This document shows positions 34,776 to 46,017 of a DNA stretch of 64,000 nt, in pieces; within the stretch, counting starts at the first letter, position 1; each line of letters begins with the position of its first letter. Origin of the DNA: Calocera cornea HHB12733 (taxonomy: Eukaryota > Basidiomycota > Dacrymycetes > Dacrymycetales > Dacrymycetaceae); NCBI GenBank assembly GCA_001632435.1, contig KV423969.1, positions 53,386 to 117,385 on the forward strand. The letters run 5' to 3'. A model generated the notes under the pieces. It made no database searches and was not told where the DNA came from. It saw only the letters and a program-made list of their open reading frames with translations. The position numbers and the translations under genes are program-made.

Positions 34776-35801
34776 CTACGCCTTCAGCAGCTCGCCAACG
34801 ATCTCGGAGAATCGTGGCTCGTCAACGGCCTTGTAATGATCCGCTGTCAACGTGTCCCAGTCCTTCCTGACCAGCCCCTCGCCCTCATCCTCCAGCAGCA
34901 CCTCAAGACTATCATACATGAGCTCCTGCTGGTCAATATCGACCAGGTCGTCCCCGCTGCTGTGCACGACCCACCACACGATGTGCTCTGCGCCCTCGCG
35001 CAGGTCATAGTGGTTCGCCGAGAAGATGTCGTACTTGCTGCCCGACTCGCCCGCCGTCGAGCGGCCAAAGGCGGGCTCAATGAACGCGATGTAGCTGGGG
35101 AAGTTCTCGAGCAGGCGTGTGATGGAGAAGATCCCTTCGGAGAGGAGCACACCGCGCGCGGCTTTGACGATTGGGGTGGGTGTGGGGGGGAGGTCGAACA
35201 GCGCGGGAGCCTGCAGGAAGAGCGTGGCGAGGATGTGGGCGCCGGCACTGCGAGATGGTCAGGATAGGTAACGATCGGTAGTAGGGAGAACACATACCTG
35301 TGGCCGATGAAGTACAGCCGTTCCGGGTCGTAGCCGCTACCTGGCAGCTCCGGCCTGTCCACCTCACCCGACTTGGGGGTGCGCTTCCCCTCCGCCGGCC
35401 ACGAGTAGAGGAACTCGATCGCCTGGAGGACGTCTATCGCATGCATCGGGTGCGACACGAGCCCTTTTGTGCCTGGGGGCGGGTCGCGCAGGGTCAGCCG
35501 GTAGTTGACCGCTGCGACGGCGACCTTGTGCTCCAGTGCCAGTTTCCGCGCGAGCTCGGTGTGCTCCGACTTGTCCCCCCTGTGCACACGTGCGGATGAG
35601 TCACCAAAGACATAACGAAGACACGAAGAGTACGCACGCTCGCCACGCGCCGCCGTGCACGAAGACCAGGAGTGCGGGTGCGGGAGTGGGTGCGTCGGCC
35701 AGCCCAGAGGAGGGGACGAACAGGTCGAGCCGGCGCTGCGGATGCGCCGAGCCGCCCGCACCGGCATCGTACTGCACGTCGAGGAGCTCGTGCAGAGACA
35801 T
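34776..35801 (-). CDS. alpha/beta hydrolase, kynurenine formamidase-like
   Basis: An esterase- or amidase-type hydrolase. The oxyanion loop is in LLVFVHGGAW, and the nucleophile elbow is GHSAGAH, formed across an intron at about 35244-35297. The N-terminus MSLHELLDVQYDAG begins at 35801. A short intron at about 35580-35640 leads to GDKSEHTELARKLALEHKVA. The pattern HGGAW...GDK...ARKLA...NYRL...GHSAGAH is shared with BNA7-type N-formylkynurenine formamidases, so tryptophan degradation is possible, but general lipase or esterase relatives share most of it. The Asp in SSGDDLVD and the His in TADHYK are good candidates for the rest of the triad. It is convergent with the membrane-protein gene. 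Confidence 0.85.
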
Positions 35802-36612
35802 GGCAGGAGCGTGCAGAACCGGAGTTGGGTGGATCAGGGGAAGCTGCTGGTGCGCTCTTGCGCTGGTTATTGCTGGCCTTTGCGTTTTGGGTGGTGTACC
35901 GCTTATATGTAAGGGACCGGGGCGGCAACGCTGTGTTTCCGCATGGAGACTTCTAAACCCGACTAAGCTGCGCCCACTTATCTAAGCCACAGCGCTGAGC
36001 AAAGCAAGCCCGCAGCGCCGCATACAATGAGTTCCCGATCGGGCTAGAAAGCGGATGCAGTGTTCCGCCGTTCTTTCAGTTGTCGAGCACTCGGAGAGGA
36101 GAACGATACATTTATGCGACAGTGTAGGGGATGAGACGTGAGAATCGCACCCTGAGTGCGGTGTTCAATAGGTCCCTGACCGCCGGCTTCTCCACAAAGA
36201 AGCGGCAGGCCCAACATCAGCTTTCACGTACAGTAGGGAGCGCATTCTGTCAACTTTGGCGGTTTTACAATCTTGTCTTTCATATCACCATCTAGGTGTT
36301 TAGCTATTCCCAGTGGACAGTGCTACCGATGATACAGGAGTATTAGCGAGAATGCGATGCAGATGTAGAGAAGGAGGTAAAGTATCGTGGAGAACAACCG
36401 GTGACCCCAACAGAAAGCAGCCTCCCTTCCGACATCGTCATCAACACAACCAGCGCCAATGACATCCACGTCACGACATGAGTCATGCTACAGAAACATA
36501 ACACATGATGCCCGTGCAAGCACGCGCACCCGTTTTTACACCCTAGCACAAACGAGGAAAAGGAGACCACAGAGAACCAGAATAGAAAAACATGGTGAGA
36601 AGCGCGCAGCGC
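35802..36612. other. 810-base intergenic region, no gene seen
   Basis: No coding frame here has recognisable content. It holds the promoter of the alpha/beta hydrolase on its left and the 3' flank of the barrel protein gene on its right. Confidence 0.6.
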
Positions 36613-37512
36613 TTAGTTGACCCAGTACTCGATGTTGATCTGGCCCGTGCTGAGGTCGGCCAGCGCCTCGAAGGCAGCGACGGAGAGATCCAGAGACTGC
36701 GCGTTGTCGCAGCTGGGGCAGACATCGGCGACGGTGACAGTGACAGTCTTGCCGTTGGCGGTGTTCTCGACCGTAAGGCTCTTGCCGCACCAGCTGGAGA
36801 CATCGCCGGTGTTGCCGTAGTAGGCGATGTCGATGGCCGCGATGTAGTCAGAGTCGCTGTGGACTGTGCCGCAGGCACCGGCGTTGCCACCCTGGTAGAA
36901 GTAGGTACCGCTGCAGGGAGCAGTTAGGATAAGCTCTCGATTGAGCCAGTGGAGGGAACTCACAAGCCACCGGTGACAGCGGACGAGCTACTGGGGGTGC
37001 TGGAGCCGGAGTCCGAGGAGCCGGAGCTGTTGTCCGAGGAACCAGAGCTGGTGTCCGAGCTGCCAGAGTCGGAGGGAGCCGCGGCAACGTTGGAGGCACC
37101 GGAGCTGGACGACGAGGAGTCATCGGAGCTAGAAGAATCATCGGAGCAATCGTCCGAACCGTCAGTGGGGGTCGCCGCAGCAGAGGTAGAAGTAGCGGAC
37201 CCCGACGAGGAGGAGGACGGAGTGCAGTAGGACGGGCGATCGCTCAGGGACTGAGTCGACAGGAGAGGGTGGCAGCACTGGTCGAAGAAGGTGGTGTCGT
37301 GCTTGTCCTGGCAGTCCAGAGCAATGTAGCGGCTGTGGTAGGTGTTGTAGTCCTGAGGGTAAGGGTAAGTATATGCGCGTATGCTGATGGCACGGGGCAC
37401 GCACCTCGAGGTAACCCCAAGCCCAGTCGGACTCGCCACGCTTGACGGGCATGGCGGTCGCGGTGAAGCCGAGGGCGAGGGTGAGGAGAGCGACGGGGAT
37501 GGCAGCGAACAT
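36613..37512 (-). CDS. secreted RlpA-like double-psi beta-barrel protein
   Basis: A small expansin/barwin-related secreted protein, probably wall-associated. A signal peptide runs from MFAAIPVALLTLALG to about residue 20, followed by a KRG site that could be a Kex2 cleavage point. Exon 2 starts DYNTYHSRYIAL after an intron at about 37353-37405 and carries a Cys-containing region. A Ser/Asp-rich linker of about 70 residues, probably O-glycosylated, follows. After an intron at about 36912-36963 comes the barrel domain GTYFYQGGNAGACG, then ADVCPSCDNAQSLDLS and a C-terminal INIEYWVN. The catalytic Asp of endoglucanase 45 proteins is not evident, so a non-enzymatic role is more likely. Confidence 0.88.
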
Positions 37513-37645
37513 TTTCGAAATGTCGTTTGAGTAAGGACAAGTAGCGAGAAGCTGGAGTGAAGACGAGCGCCGGGCGTCGAAGTAGCTGGGGATCTGAACT
37601 GAACCGAAGCTGAAGAGAAAGTCGGATAGCGAACGGGGGGTGGGG

Positions 37646-37653
37646 CCTTTATA
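37646..37653 (-). promoter_or_regulatory. TATA box of the double-psi barrel gene
   Basis: The minus strand reads TATAAAGG about 135 bases upstream of the ATG at 37512. This spacing and the exact match make it the clearest TATA box in the window. Confidence 0.6.
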
Positions 37654-40288
37654 CGAAAGGCGGGAGAGAGCAAAGAGCGAATTGGGGTGGTCTCGAACGT
37701 TGGGTGCGAAAATGAGTGGGTGGTGCCGGGGGAGGGCGTGAGCTGGGCAAGGCCGCAGGAACTAGTACGGAAAAAGAGGGTGAGCACACGGCCGACACAC
37801 GTAGGAAGTGCAAGACACGCGGGGTAATGGTGAGGTATGCGTATGGTAAACGGAGAAGGGAGGGGGGTAAACGGCGGGAACGGGGCGAAGAGAGGGAGGC
37901 AGCGCAGGACAAACTCACCTAAAACCGGGGTGATGGGAGAGGAGACAAGAAAGAGGGATGAGGGGAGAAATGGGGGGCGAACTGCCGCGCTCTATGAGGG
38001 CGCGCGAAGGACGCGATCCTCTCCACATGGCGCCGATGCCAGGGTCTGGAACTTGCCCTCTTTTGCTTCCGTCCGCCCAAATTCATTCAAATTCCAGCCG
38101 TAGCCAGGCAACCGCGCCTGAATCGCCCCTCGGCACCGTTCGGCACGCGTCATTAAAGACCTCGTCCCTGGCCCCTGTAACAGCTCATGCTCTGTCCACT
38201 TCAATCAAGTTTTACTTGAACCTAAGCGGTATTCCTGCAAAGCTCCGGCTATGTGGCCTCTCCCCAGCCAAAACTGAGAGGAATCGCGGTCTGAGCCAAG
38301 ATTATCCGACAGGATCAAAGAGGCGAAGCAGCTGCGTAAAACGCGGCTCCGGGCCTGTGCACACGTAGGCCTCGCCCCGAGCACCCCATTTCTGATGAAC
38401 TCCATTGGGGACCCGAGAATCCGCGTTGGAAGCGATGGATGACTAGAATGCACCGCGGTACTCGAGCGCTCCACGTGTGTGCTCCTCGCCTTTTCCGCCT
38501 GTAACGTGTATGCATCCTGTACATACATCAACACTCACGTTTGCAGCATCAGTACCTCATCGCCCCGCTCCGTGCCTCGACTCGGAGAAGCGTGTGTGCG
38601 CATAGACCCCGCCCACATTCAAAATTCCAGGGTGCGAAATCCCAGACCGGACGTCTTACACGTCAGACCCGTGGCGAATCAATGCGCCCGGAGTGCTGAC
38701 TCCTTCTGCTCGGCGCGTGTCCGATCTGTTAACTCGGGCCGGTGCACCAGCTTCTCGGAGCTTGCGTTATAAATGGGTATAACTGTGTAATTGCCTACAA
38801 TTGGCTTTACACCGGCGTAGTAGCGGATTGGTTGATTACTTCTCTTCGCATCCAGGGTTTGGAGGATCGCCATTCTCACCGAGGAGATGCGCAGTCGCAA
38901 AGTTTGCGGATTGCAACCATCTCGCCTCCTGTCTGAGGCGACGGACCGCCCGAGAGCGACTCGCCTGCCGCATCCAGCAGGCACCAGGGCAGAGAGCAGG
39001 ACTGATGAGAACCGGCGTGCCCCCACAGCCACCCGGGGGCTACTACACGTGGCGATGAAATGCCTCCGTAGAAGGGGATCCGAGGGGCCCTCATCACGCT
39101 CCCAGAGTTCTCGGCAGGACCCTCGAATTCAATCAAGACGCACCCCGCAGCATACCAGGGTGCATGCCCGCCATTCAGTCGCCTGCTGGCCTCCATGCGC
39201 TGAGTTGGGCAATGATGCTTCAGCCCGCCGGATAGGACAACCCTAAAAGGCCCTGCAAGCTGAGGCAGCGCGGTAATTGGCATACCAGTCGCGTGTTTAC
39301 CCCAACGAGGCCTCGACGCGGTCCGCGACTGATGAAGCAGCCATGCTCGTGCCGAGCCGGCTTTTCGCCTCGGACCTTTTCCCCTGCTGATCCGCCGATC
39401 TCAGCTCTCACGGTAAAGCTAAAGCTAATAAAGCAGCGCTTCTCCCACCGATCCTTTGTACAGATCCCCTCGAACACCGGGGGAGCATAACAACTTCTTT
39501 AGCTGATGAACAATGGTGCGATGCTGATCCTGCGCTTTGGACGCCATGGTTACCATGACAAAATACTACGCTCGGCCAGAGGCGTCCAGACGAATCCGAA
39601 CCATGCCCGGTCAGGCTCGGATTGATAGATCAGCAGCCATGCGCCCCCTTTCCCGGGTTTCCCGGCTCGGCTCTCCAATGCGGTCAAGCGCGCGTACAGT
39701 ACAGCCCTACCCAAGCCTATGCCAACTAACTTTTGGGGACAAGTTCTGACCCGATATCATCGCGGGATCCTCGGCTCCCCTTGCCTCGGAGAATTGCAGG
39801 GATTTGGGTTCGCAAGCCATTCCTTGCGGGCGGCAGTAATGTACCCTGGCTTCGGTGAGCGCAGCCAGCTGATCGTACGTCAGAGGTGACAGGCTTGCCG
39901 GCCGGCACTGGGTGTGCGTTTGGCAGCGTCTAGGCTTCATCGGGTGCCCTCGGGACAAGCAAGCATTCCAGGGGACACGACTCCCCATTGTTTACCTGCT
40001 GACGTTCCATCGCCCCTCACAGGCATGATGCCGGGCGGGTAGGAGGGAGAGATGCGTGGAGTAACTGCTGCACGAAAGGGCAGTGGAACGAGCGCCCTTG
40101 ATGGTGCTGGATATTGCGCCATAATGATGCTCCCACTGCATTAGTAGACACGATGTCGTATTGAAAAGTGAAGGCAACGACAATACACACAGGGTGGTTT
40201 TACAGCTGGGAGACGTGCAAAACAGGTGACTGGAGAACAGGAGACCGTGTGTGGAACATATAACTAGTGGACGCTGTAAATCCTTCAA
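37654..40288. other. 2.6-kb intergenic region, no gene supported
   Basis: No frame here shows domains or intron structure. A GTTATAAATGGG box lies near 38765-38776 on the plus strand, but nothing convincing follows it. The frame over 38679-39032 on the minus strand is basic and lacks recognisable features. Confidence 0.5.
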
Positions 40289-40380
40289 GGCGCCATACCC
40301 AAGCGGTTAAGGGGCGAGATTAGAATTATTCGATCATCTCGTACGCGTAGCGTGCGTCGGTTCAAATCCGGCTGGCGTCG
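40289..40380 (+). tRNA. tRNA-Ser(AGA) with a 10-base intron
   Basis: The acceptor stem GGCGCCA pairs with TGGCGTC and has discriminator G at 40380, as in serine tRNAs. The D stem is CCC/GGG around AAGCGGTTAA. The anticodon stem CGAGA/TCTCG encloses TTAGAA, then the intron TTATTCGATC, then A. Removing the intron leaves a 7-base loop TTAGAAA with anticodon AGA. A long variable arm (TACGCGTAGCGTGC) and T arm GTCGG/CCGGC with TTCAAAT follow. Leu(TAG) was considered, but the stem and discriminator fit Ser better. Confidence 0.92.
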
Positions 40381-40388
40381 AAAAGACC

Positions 40389-40392
40389 TTTT
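40389..40392 (+). terminator. RNA polymerase III terminator of tRNA-Ser(AGA)
   Basis: A run of four T lies eight bases after the tRNA end. Confidence 0.7.
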
Positions 40393-40795
40393 GCTATTTC
40401 TGCGGCTTCCCCGGAAGCTTTTTGTTCTTACTCCGACCTCAGTCTACCTACCGTACTTCCTGTTCTGCAATGTACCTTGTCATCTCTGATAGAGGAACAC
40501 ATTACTGACACAAATTTGAGAGCTGTTTAAATGGGTGTCAATTATATCCTGGGTCCGTGCGAAGGTCGCTCATGCTCGCGACTCATTGTCAGTCGACAAT
40601 GCGACCCATTAAGGTAGACGCGATGACGGGGCTAACTGAGCTGCCCCCACCGCAACAGCTACTTCCGTGTCTTGCCCAGAACGAGCCCTATACTGCTCGC
40701 AGGAGCAAGTCCTTGCCAACATGCAGCTCGCCTGCTTCGATGCCAATGACAGCAATTGTGCTGATGTAGCCAAAGGCGGGTGGCGAATCTGTTAG

Positions 40796-40888
40796 GACAC
40801 TATGCCCGAGCGGTTAAGGGGTGAGATTCGAATAGTCGAAATTATCTCATACGCATTGCGTGCGCAGGTTCAAATCCTGCTGGTGTCG
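40796..40888 (+). tRNA. tRNA-Ser(CGA) with an 11-base intron
   Basis: The acceptor stem GACACTA pairs with TGGTGTC and has discriminator G at 40888. The D stem is CCC/GGG around GAGCGGTTAA. The anticodon stem TGAGA/TCTCA encloses TTCGAA, then the intron TAGTCGAAATT, then A, giving anticodon CGA. A long variable arm and T arm GCAGG/CCTGC with TTCAAAT follow. It lies about 415 bases downstream of the Ser(AGA) gene in the same direction. Confidence 0.92.
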
Positions 40889-40892
40889 AATC

Positions 40893-40896
40893 TTTT
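40893..40896 (+). terminator. RNA polymerase III terminator of tRNA-Ser(CGA)
   Basis: A run of four T lies four bases after the tRNA end. Confidence 0.7.
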
Positions 40897-41517
40897 GTTA
40901 CTCTACATTCCAATGAGATGTCAATGTCTTAGACGCGTCTTCCGTTGGAAACGCGGTCGAAGTACCCTGTTTCAGTACGCTGGTCAGTTTCTGAAGAGGT
41001 GACACACCTTTGGCCAACGCCTTGGGCAGCTACAGTCGCAAAGGGGCATCAATTTCGGAGAACACAATGGCAGTGAAGTCTGTCGGCGATCGAAATCGGC
41101 TGCATTAAGTGGAGCCGGGGGAGTTAAGCAGATTATCTCCACGCGCTAGATGGGGCTTGTTTTCCTTTGAAGGTGCAATCAATGACTAGCAGTGGTTTTG
41201 GTAGAGAATGGAGGGGTTTGTCGATCTCGACACCCGGGGCGCCTGGGCTTCAATCAGCAGAAGAGGCCCTCACACACGACGCGCCTTGTTTGTTTCCGTC
41301 GAATGCCTCCATTTCAGCGGACCTGTTCCTGGTAGCGATGTGAGAGTGCCGGCCCCTTGTCTCCTCAGTCCGTAACGCGACTGGCTGCGAAAGGTCTACG
41401 CTCTGCCCCGCGCAGTTTTTGCAACTGTTCATTGATAGAGAGCAATTCTATGTGTCTCTACCAGTTGCGCCCTTCTTCCACCACCTCACTTGCGTTGCAT
41501 GCTAACACGCGCCTTAG
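40897..41517. other. upstream region of the SOG2-domain gene
   Basis: I looked here for leucine-rich-repeat exons, which SOG2 proteins usually carry at the N-terminus, and found none. A CGCCTTAG acceptor-like sequence lies directly before the ATG at 41518, so an upstream non-coding or short coding exon is possible. Confidence 0.45.
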
Positions 41518-43247
41518 ATGTCAAATTCGCTCCTCCAGCTGATCGAGGGCATTCGGACAATTTTGGGTGCGGTGGAGCAGATCTATGAATCCTTACGGCA
41601 CTACACGGGCGCCATCGACGAACGTCTTTCCGGCATCCTTGTTCGAGTCCTCGACCCCGCTGGAGCCTACATTGTGCGACTCATTAATGCACTCGACCGA
41701 TTCGATTCACTGTCCCGAAAAGGCTTGCCTCCTGTGGCTGTTTGCCGGGACGTGCTAAAGTCGTGTCAAGATGCATTGGGCGTCTTTGGAAAGCTAGCAA
41801 ATGTTCTACAGGCGCAGCTCAAGGTGTTGGCCAGCACAGGCGATGTACGCTACGCGCGTAGGCTGAACCTGTTGCTCTACGGTGCCATGGGGGAGGTGTC
41901 GATCGCTTGGCAGGAGATGAGCCCGCATCTCCAGGACGTCAAGGCCTATCTGCAAACAGGCTCGGAGCTACACATACTGGTGGCCCGCTCTCGAGAGGGG
42001 CCCGTGACTCCCGTCATCGAACAGAATGAAATGGGCTCTCCAGAATCGACTCCGCACGCCGACCGAACATTTGCCACGACTGGCCAAATCGCCGATCCAC
42101 CTACGATCCAAGCGCGTCGAGCTCGACGGCATGGCGGCTCCTACAGCCAGAAGGATGTCGAACTTGGCAGATCGCTGCCGTCTGCCGGAATACCGCCTTC
42201 GCCCTCACCCGATGGGCCCGATACCCCCATCTGGCCACCATCCGCATCGCAGCCTCAAGCACTTCGTTCCATCCTGCGGAATGCTGGGCAAGCCCATTCC
42301 CCGAGTCCGATCAATATGTCATCGCCCCTCTTGTGGTCCGGCACATCCAACGGTCACGGAAGCACGCAGCACTTGCGAAAAGAATCGGATGAATCCGCAT
42401 CTCATGTTGGGGTTACGCCCCCAGCCAATGGCACCCGTGTAACCCGACCCATCCTGACACCATCCAACTCGTCTGCCTTCCTGGCCCATCACCTGCAGAC
42501 ACCTTCCCCTATGCCCCGGTCACCTGCTCCATTGCCAGCGGATTCTGCACAGCTGTTCGATGGCGAGCTCCTGATAATGATGGATTCGGCAACGCAGACT
42601 GCGAGCAATGTCTGGGCTATGCTTGGCGAGCTCCTGGATAACTTGACAGAGCCTCGGCGAGATATTCGTGGGGCTCTGACGAGGGCCGAACAGGCGACCG
42701 AAAAGGTCAGGGTTGACCTAGAGGCTGTCAGGCAGGATGCCACCCCGGCAGCCAGGAAGGCGTTCGTCGAGGCAGCGCATCAATTCGCCAAGGTGTGTTG
42801 CTTCACCGCTACCACTATTTTATCCATATCTGACGAGATGCGTAGGCCGTTGCTCAGCTCCTCACAATCATACGAGCTTACGACGCACAGAAAGCACTGC
42901 CGAGCGAATTGCGTAGTGGTGTCAGCAGGCTGACGCACGCAACGAAGGAGTTTACGGTCTTCTTCCAAGCCACGTCCTTCGCCGGGCGTTCCCGAGCATT
43001 GTCTCCCGCTGGTGCTGACGACGAGAGTCCACGCATACCAATGCTATCACCCGGACTTGTAGCGCGAGGTACACCCGCCAGTCTCCTGCGAAGCAGGAGT
43101 GATGTTGCTACCCCGAGCAAGGTTCCGATCAGGGGCGTCCGCGACGCTCCGTGGAGTGCGCAACCGCAGCAAACCTTCCAGATTCCGCCTGTACCGCCAA
43201 GGGAGGCAGCATCTGCTACGCGACCAACGTTCGATACTGCCAGTTGA
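41518..43247 (+). CDS. SOG2-type RAM signalling protein, no leucine-rich repeats seen
   Basis: Sog2 is a component of the RAM network that controls polarised growth and cell separation. Exons are 41518-42792 and 42846-43247. The N-terminal half is helical (LLQLIEGIRTILGAVEQIYE, then AYIVRLINALDRFDSL), with later helical blocks such as SCQDALGVFGKLANVLQAQL. A Ser/Pro-rich segment follows at residues 160-345. A second helical block starts LLIMMDSATQTASNVWAML and crosses the intron as AKAVAQLLTIIRAYDAQKAL. The tail is Ser/Pro-rich and ends TRPTFDTAS. The pattern of two helical blocks around a disordered loop fits the SOG2 domain of Pfam, but the assignment rests on memory of the family and not on a search. 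The usual leucine-rich repeats are missing. Confidence 0.65.
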
Positions 43248-45328
43248 GCGCCGCCGTCCGGGCTCTCCCCCGTTCCATTATTATTATTTTCGACCGCAAC
43301 AACGCCCATGTGCACGCCCACGATACTCATGCTCGCCAGTCTCCAACGAAACGACTCTTGTAATGTCTTTCCTCAGTCTCCGGACTGCCTATTGTTCTTC
43401 TCGGACCGCGATCACCAGCACGAGCATCTTTTAACTCTGTCTGCAACCAGCAATCTACTCTACCACTGTATTTCATACTAGCACTCAACAACGCAATCGT
43501 ACGCTACTACTATATACTCTAGATTGTAATTTACGCTCCGGAGGCTGGAGATCTGCGGACCGCTGCTTTGCAATAGACGATCCCAGCAGGCGTGGAGGCA
43601 GATGTGACTGTCAAAAAGCAGCCAGCAGGTCGTGTGCTTGGAAAGGACTAGCTCGAAAAGGGTCAAGCTGTGCACCCGAACAAGACGGATGTTGCACAAG
43701 ATGGATCCCAGGTTCTGCGCCTGCAGAAGGCACGTTCGTGTGCTGCCCGCTGGTCACCAAGCGCCAGCGCATCAATGGTGGACATGATCATCATATCTAT
43801 GACGATGGTTTGCCATATGTTCACTGCGCCATTACGCCAGTGTGTGCGATCCGTGGGCGTCCGGGGTCAGAATGTTCGTGTGGGTCCAACCCAAAAATTT
43901 GACCTGGCCGGAGGCCGGTGGACGCGCGCCTTTCCCTCCGCGTTCCTGTCTCCCTACCTACGTTAGCCGTCGTCAAGCGTGCCCGCGCGCTCGGTCCGCA
44001 TAGCTGAGTGGAACATCGAACGCGTTCCTTACGCGCCATTGATCGTCTGCATGCGCATGGACATCATTGTCGGCGGGCAGATGACGGCGACGCGCTCTGA
44101 CTTTAGGCTATCGCATCACGACGCGGGTCGGGCCGCGGTGCCTGGCAGGCGTAGCGCGCCCTGCCCTTCCCTTCCCAGGCAGGCATCGCCCTTACTCGCT
44201 TCGGCAACGCGTCCCGCGCTGCTTATCGTGTGCTCGCCCATGGAGCGCTCTTCACAGCGTCACATACACGATGACGAGCTCGGGTTAGTAATGGATGGTG
44301 TTGCGGTTTGATATATGCTAGCTGTATTCCCCTTTGTAGCGACGGGCGGGCCGAATTAGTCTTGGAGGTGTTCCGGATACGGATCTGTGCCGGCGCCGGT
44401 GTTTGTGATTTGATGGATAATCGCCCGAGGATGGATCACACCTTGTGCGGCGCCCTGCCGAGTGAGGCTAACGAGCGGGCGGAGGGTCGTACGAGCCGGG
44501 AGTGTATTCGTGAATACCAACGAGAACAAAGCGTTGCGGGCGAGCCCTGAAAGCGCACGCGCTCCTGCCCAGACGTCTACCGCCATGCGCGCCTCTGGAT
44601 GACGTGCAGGGTTCGATGCTGGCAAAGGCAAAGGCAGCAGATGCCTCGGCGATGGGCGGCACGCTCGGGCGGGCAGACAGGGAAGTAAACGCCAATTCAT
44701 ATTGTACTGAGACTCGATGCCGAGGGTGGGACACCGCGCTTGACATTGCGCCTGACATTGCACTGTGACGCGATCGCGCAGGGAGAATCGTTCACCACAC
44801 TCACACCCGTCTTTAATGTCAGGCGCCCAATATAAGCCCTTGGCCCCCGGCGTGTCTGGTAGCGCGACCCGGACTGATTCAATATTATTAGTTGAAGCAG
44901 TCGATAATGAATCGAGCAGCGCGCTTGTTTCTGGTTTCTGTGCTGATGGGAAGCGGAGCGAATTGTGATAGTCGTGATATGGAGTGGGGAGGAGGTTGCT
45001 GTGCTAGGTTGGGATTGGAGCCGGTATGTGTGCCCGATATGGACGCCTCGAGTTTCTGACACAAGCTGTCACGACCCGCAACTGGCTAGGCTTCCCTCCT
45101 TCACCCTTCTTCCTCCCCTCCCCGGGTCACACTCCCACAGTAGAACCTTTATATTCCCATCGTCCCATTTTCATCTTTTCACTCTCCACGCCCCCTCCTC
45201 CTCCTCCTCCCTCCCCCCCACCACCATCCCCTTCCCATTCCCTACCCCACCCCACCCCCACCACTCCCACCCTCTCTCCTGGTGCTCGTCGTCCATTTCG
45301 GCTGCCTTATCCTCTCAGATACCACATC
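43248..45328. other. 2-kb intergenic region, no gene seen
   Basis: No frame here looks like a gene. AATATAAGCC near 44829 and TTTATATTCCC near 45146 are possible core promoter boxes for the small gene at 45329. A CT-rich tract with CCTCCTCC and CCCCACC runs lies directly before its ATG. Confidence 0.5.
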
Positions 45329-46017
45329 ATGCCTGCAGCACCCCGCCGTTCCCGTCCCCAACGCGCCACGAGGCAAGCCCTGGCCGCCGCACCATACCCG
45401 GCCCAGGCCCACCCACTGAGAGAGCAAATCCGTCAACGGCCGGGCAGCACGCGTCCCCGCGGTATACTCAAGGAGATCGAGTGGTGGAGGGTCCAGGTTG
45501 GCCAGCTCCAGGAAGACGACGAAGACGCGGCCAACGCGGGCGACGATGAGGCTGCGAGCGGCGGCGAGAGCGAGGTGGGGTCGCAGGTCAATGTGAGCAG
45601 GATCGATGACGACGTCATCGAGAGGGTATTCCCGCTGTCTCCTCTGGGAGACGCCTTCGGCGAATACCCCCTGCTGGACGAGGTATGCCGAAACACGTGG
45701 CTCGCGCGATACTGGCTTCTAACCCCTGCCCTCAGACAAAGTCCTTCGTCGACCCTCCCAACTTCATCGCGACCACGCCTCCTCCCTCCCCGCCCTCGTC
45801 CCCGCTCATGGCCTCCTGCCCGTTGACGCCAGCGCAGCGCCGTCACCAGCGTCGCCGCAGCGCGTTCGCCCGCACTGCCTCGTACGCCGGGCTTGGCCCG
45901 CTGTCGCCCAGCTCCGCCTCGTCCTGGTCGCGCGCCTCTCCCGACCCCGAGACCAAGCTTCGCGAGCTCATCGACCTGCCGTCCCGCTACTCTGCCCTGT
46001 TCATGACCGTCGACTGA
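45329..46017 (+). CDS. small hypothetical protein
   Basis: Not recognised. Exons 45329-45682 and 45736-46017 join in frame to give about 211 residues. The N-terminus is basic and Pro/Ala-rich (MPAAPRRSRPQR). It is followed by a conserved-looking RGILKEIEWWRVQVGQL, then an acidic stretch, IDDDVIERVFPLSPLGDAFG and a Pro/Ser-rich end with PSRYSALFMTVD. There is no signal peptide or membrane segment. The intact splice and strongly biased codon use argue that it is real. Confidence 0.6.

Noticed and set aside
38679..39032. 117-codon minus-strand frame as a gene
   Set aside because: Basic composition without domain, signal or intron evidence.
40289..40380. tRNA-Leu(TAG)
   Set aside because: Only a shifted anticodon stem gives TAG. 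The stem CGAGA/TCTCG, the 7-base loop after intron removal and discriminator G fit Ser(AGA).
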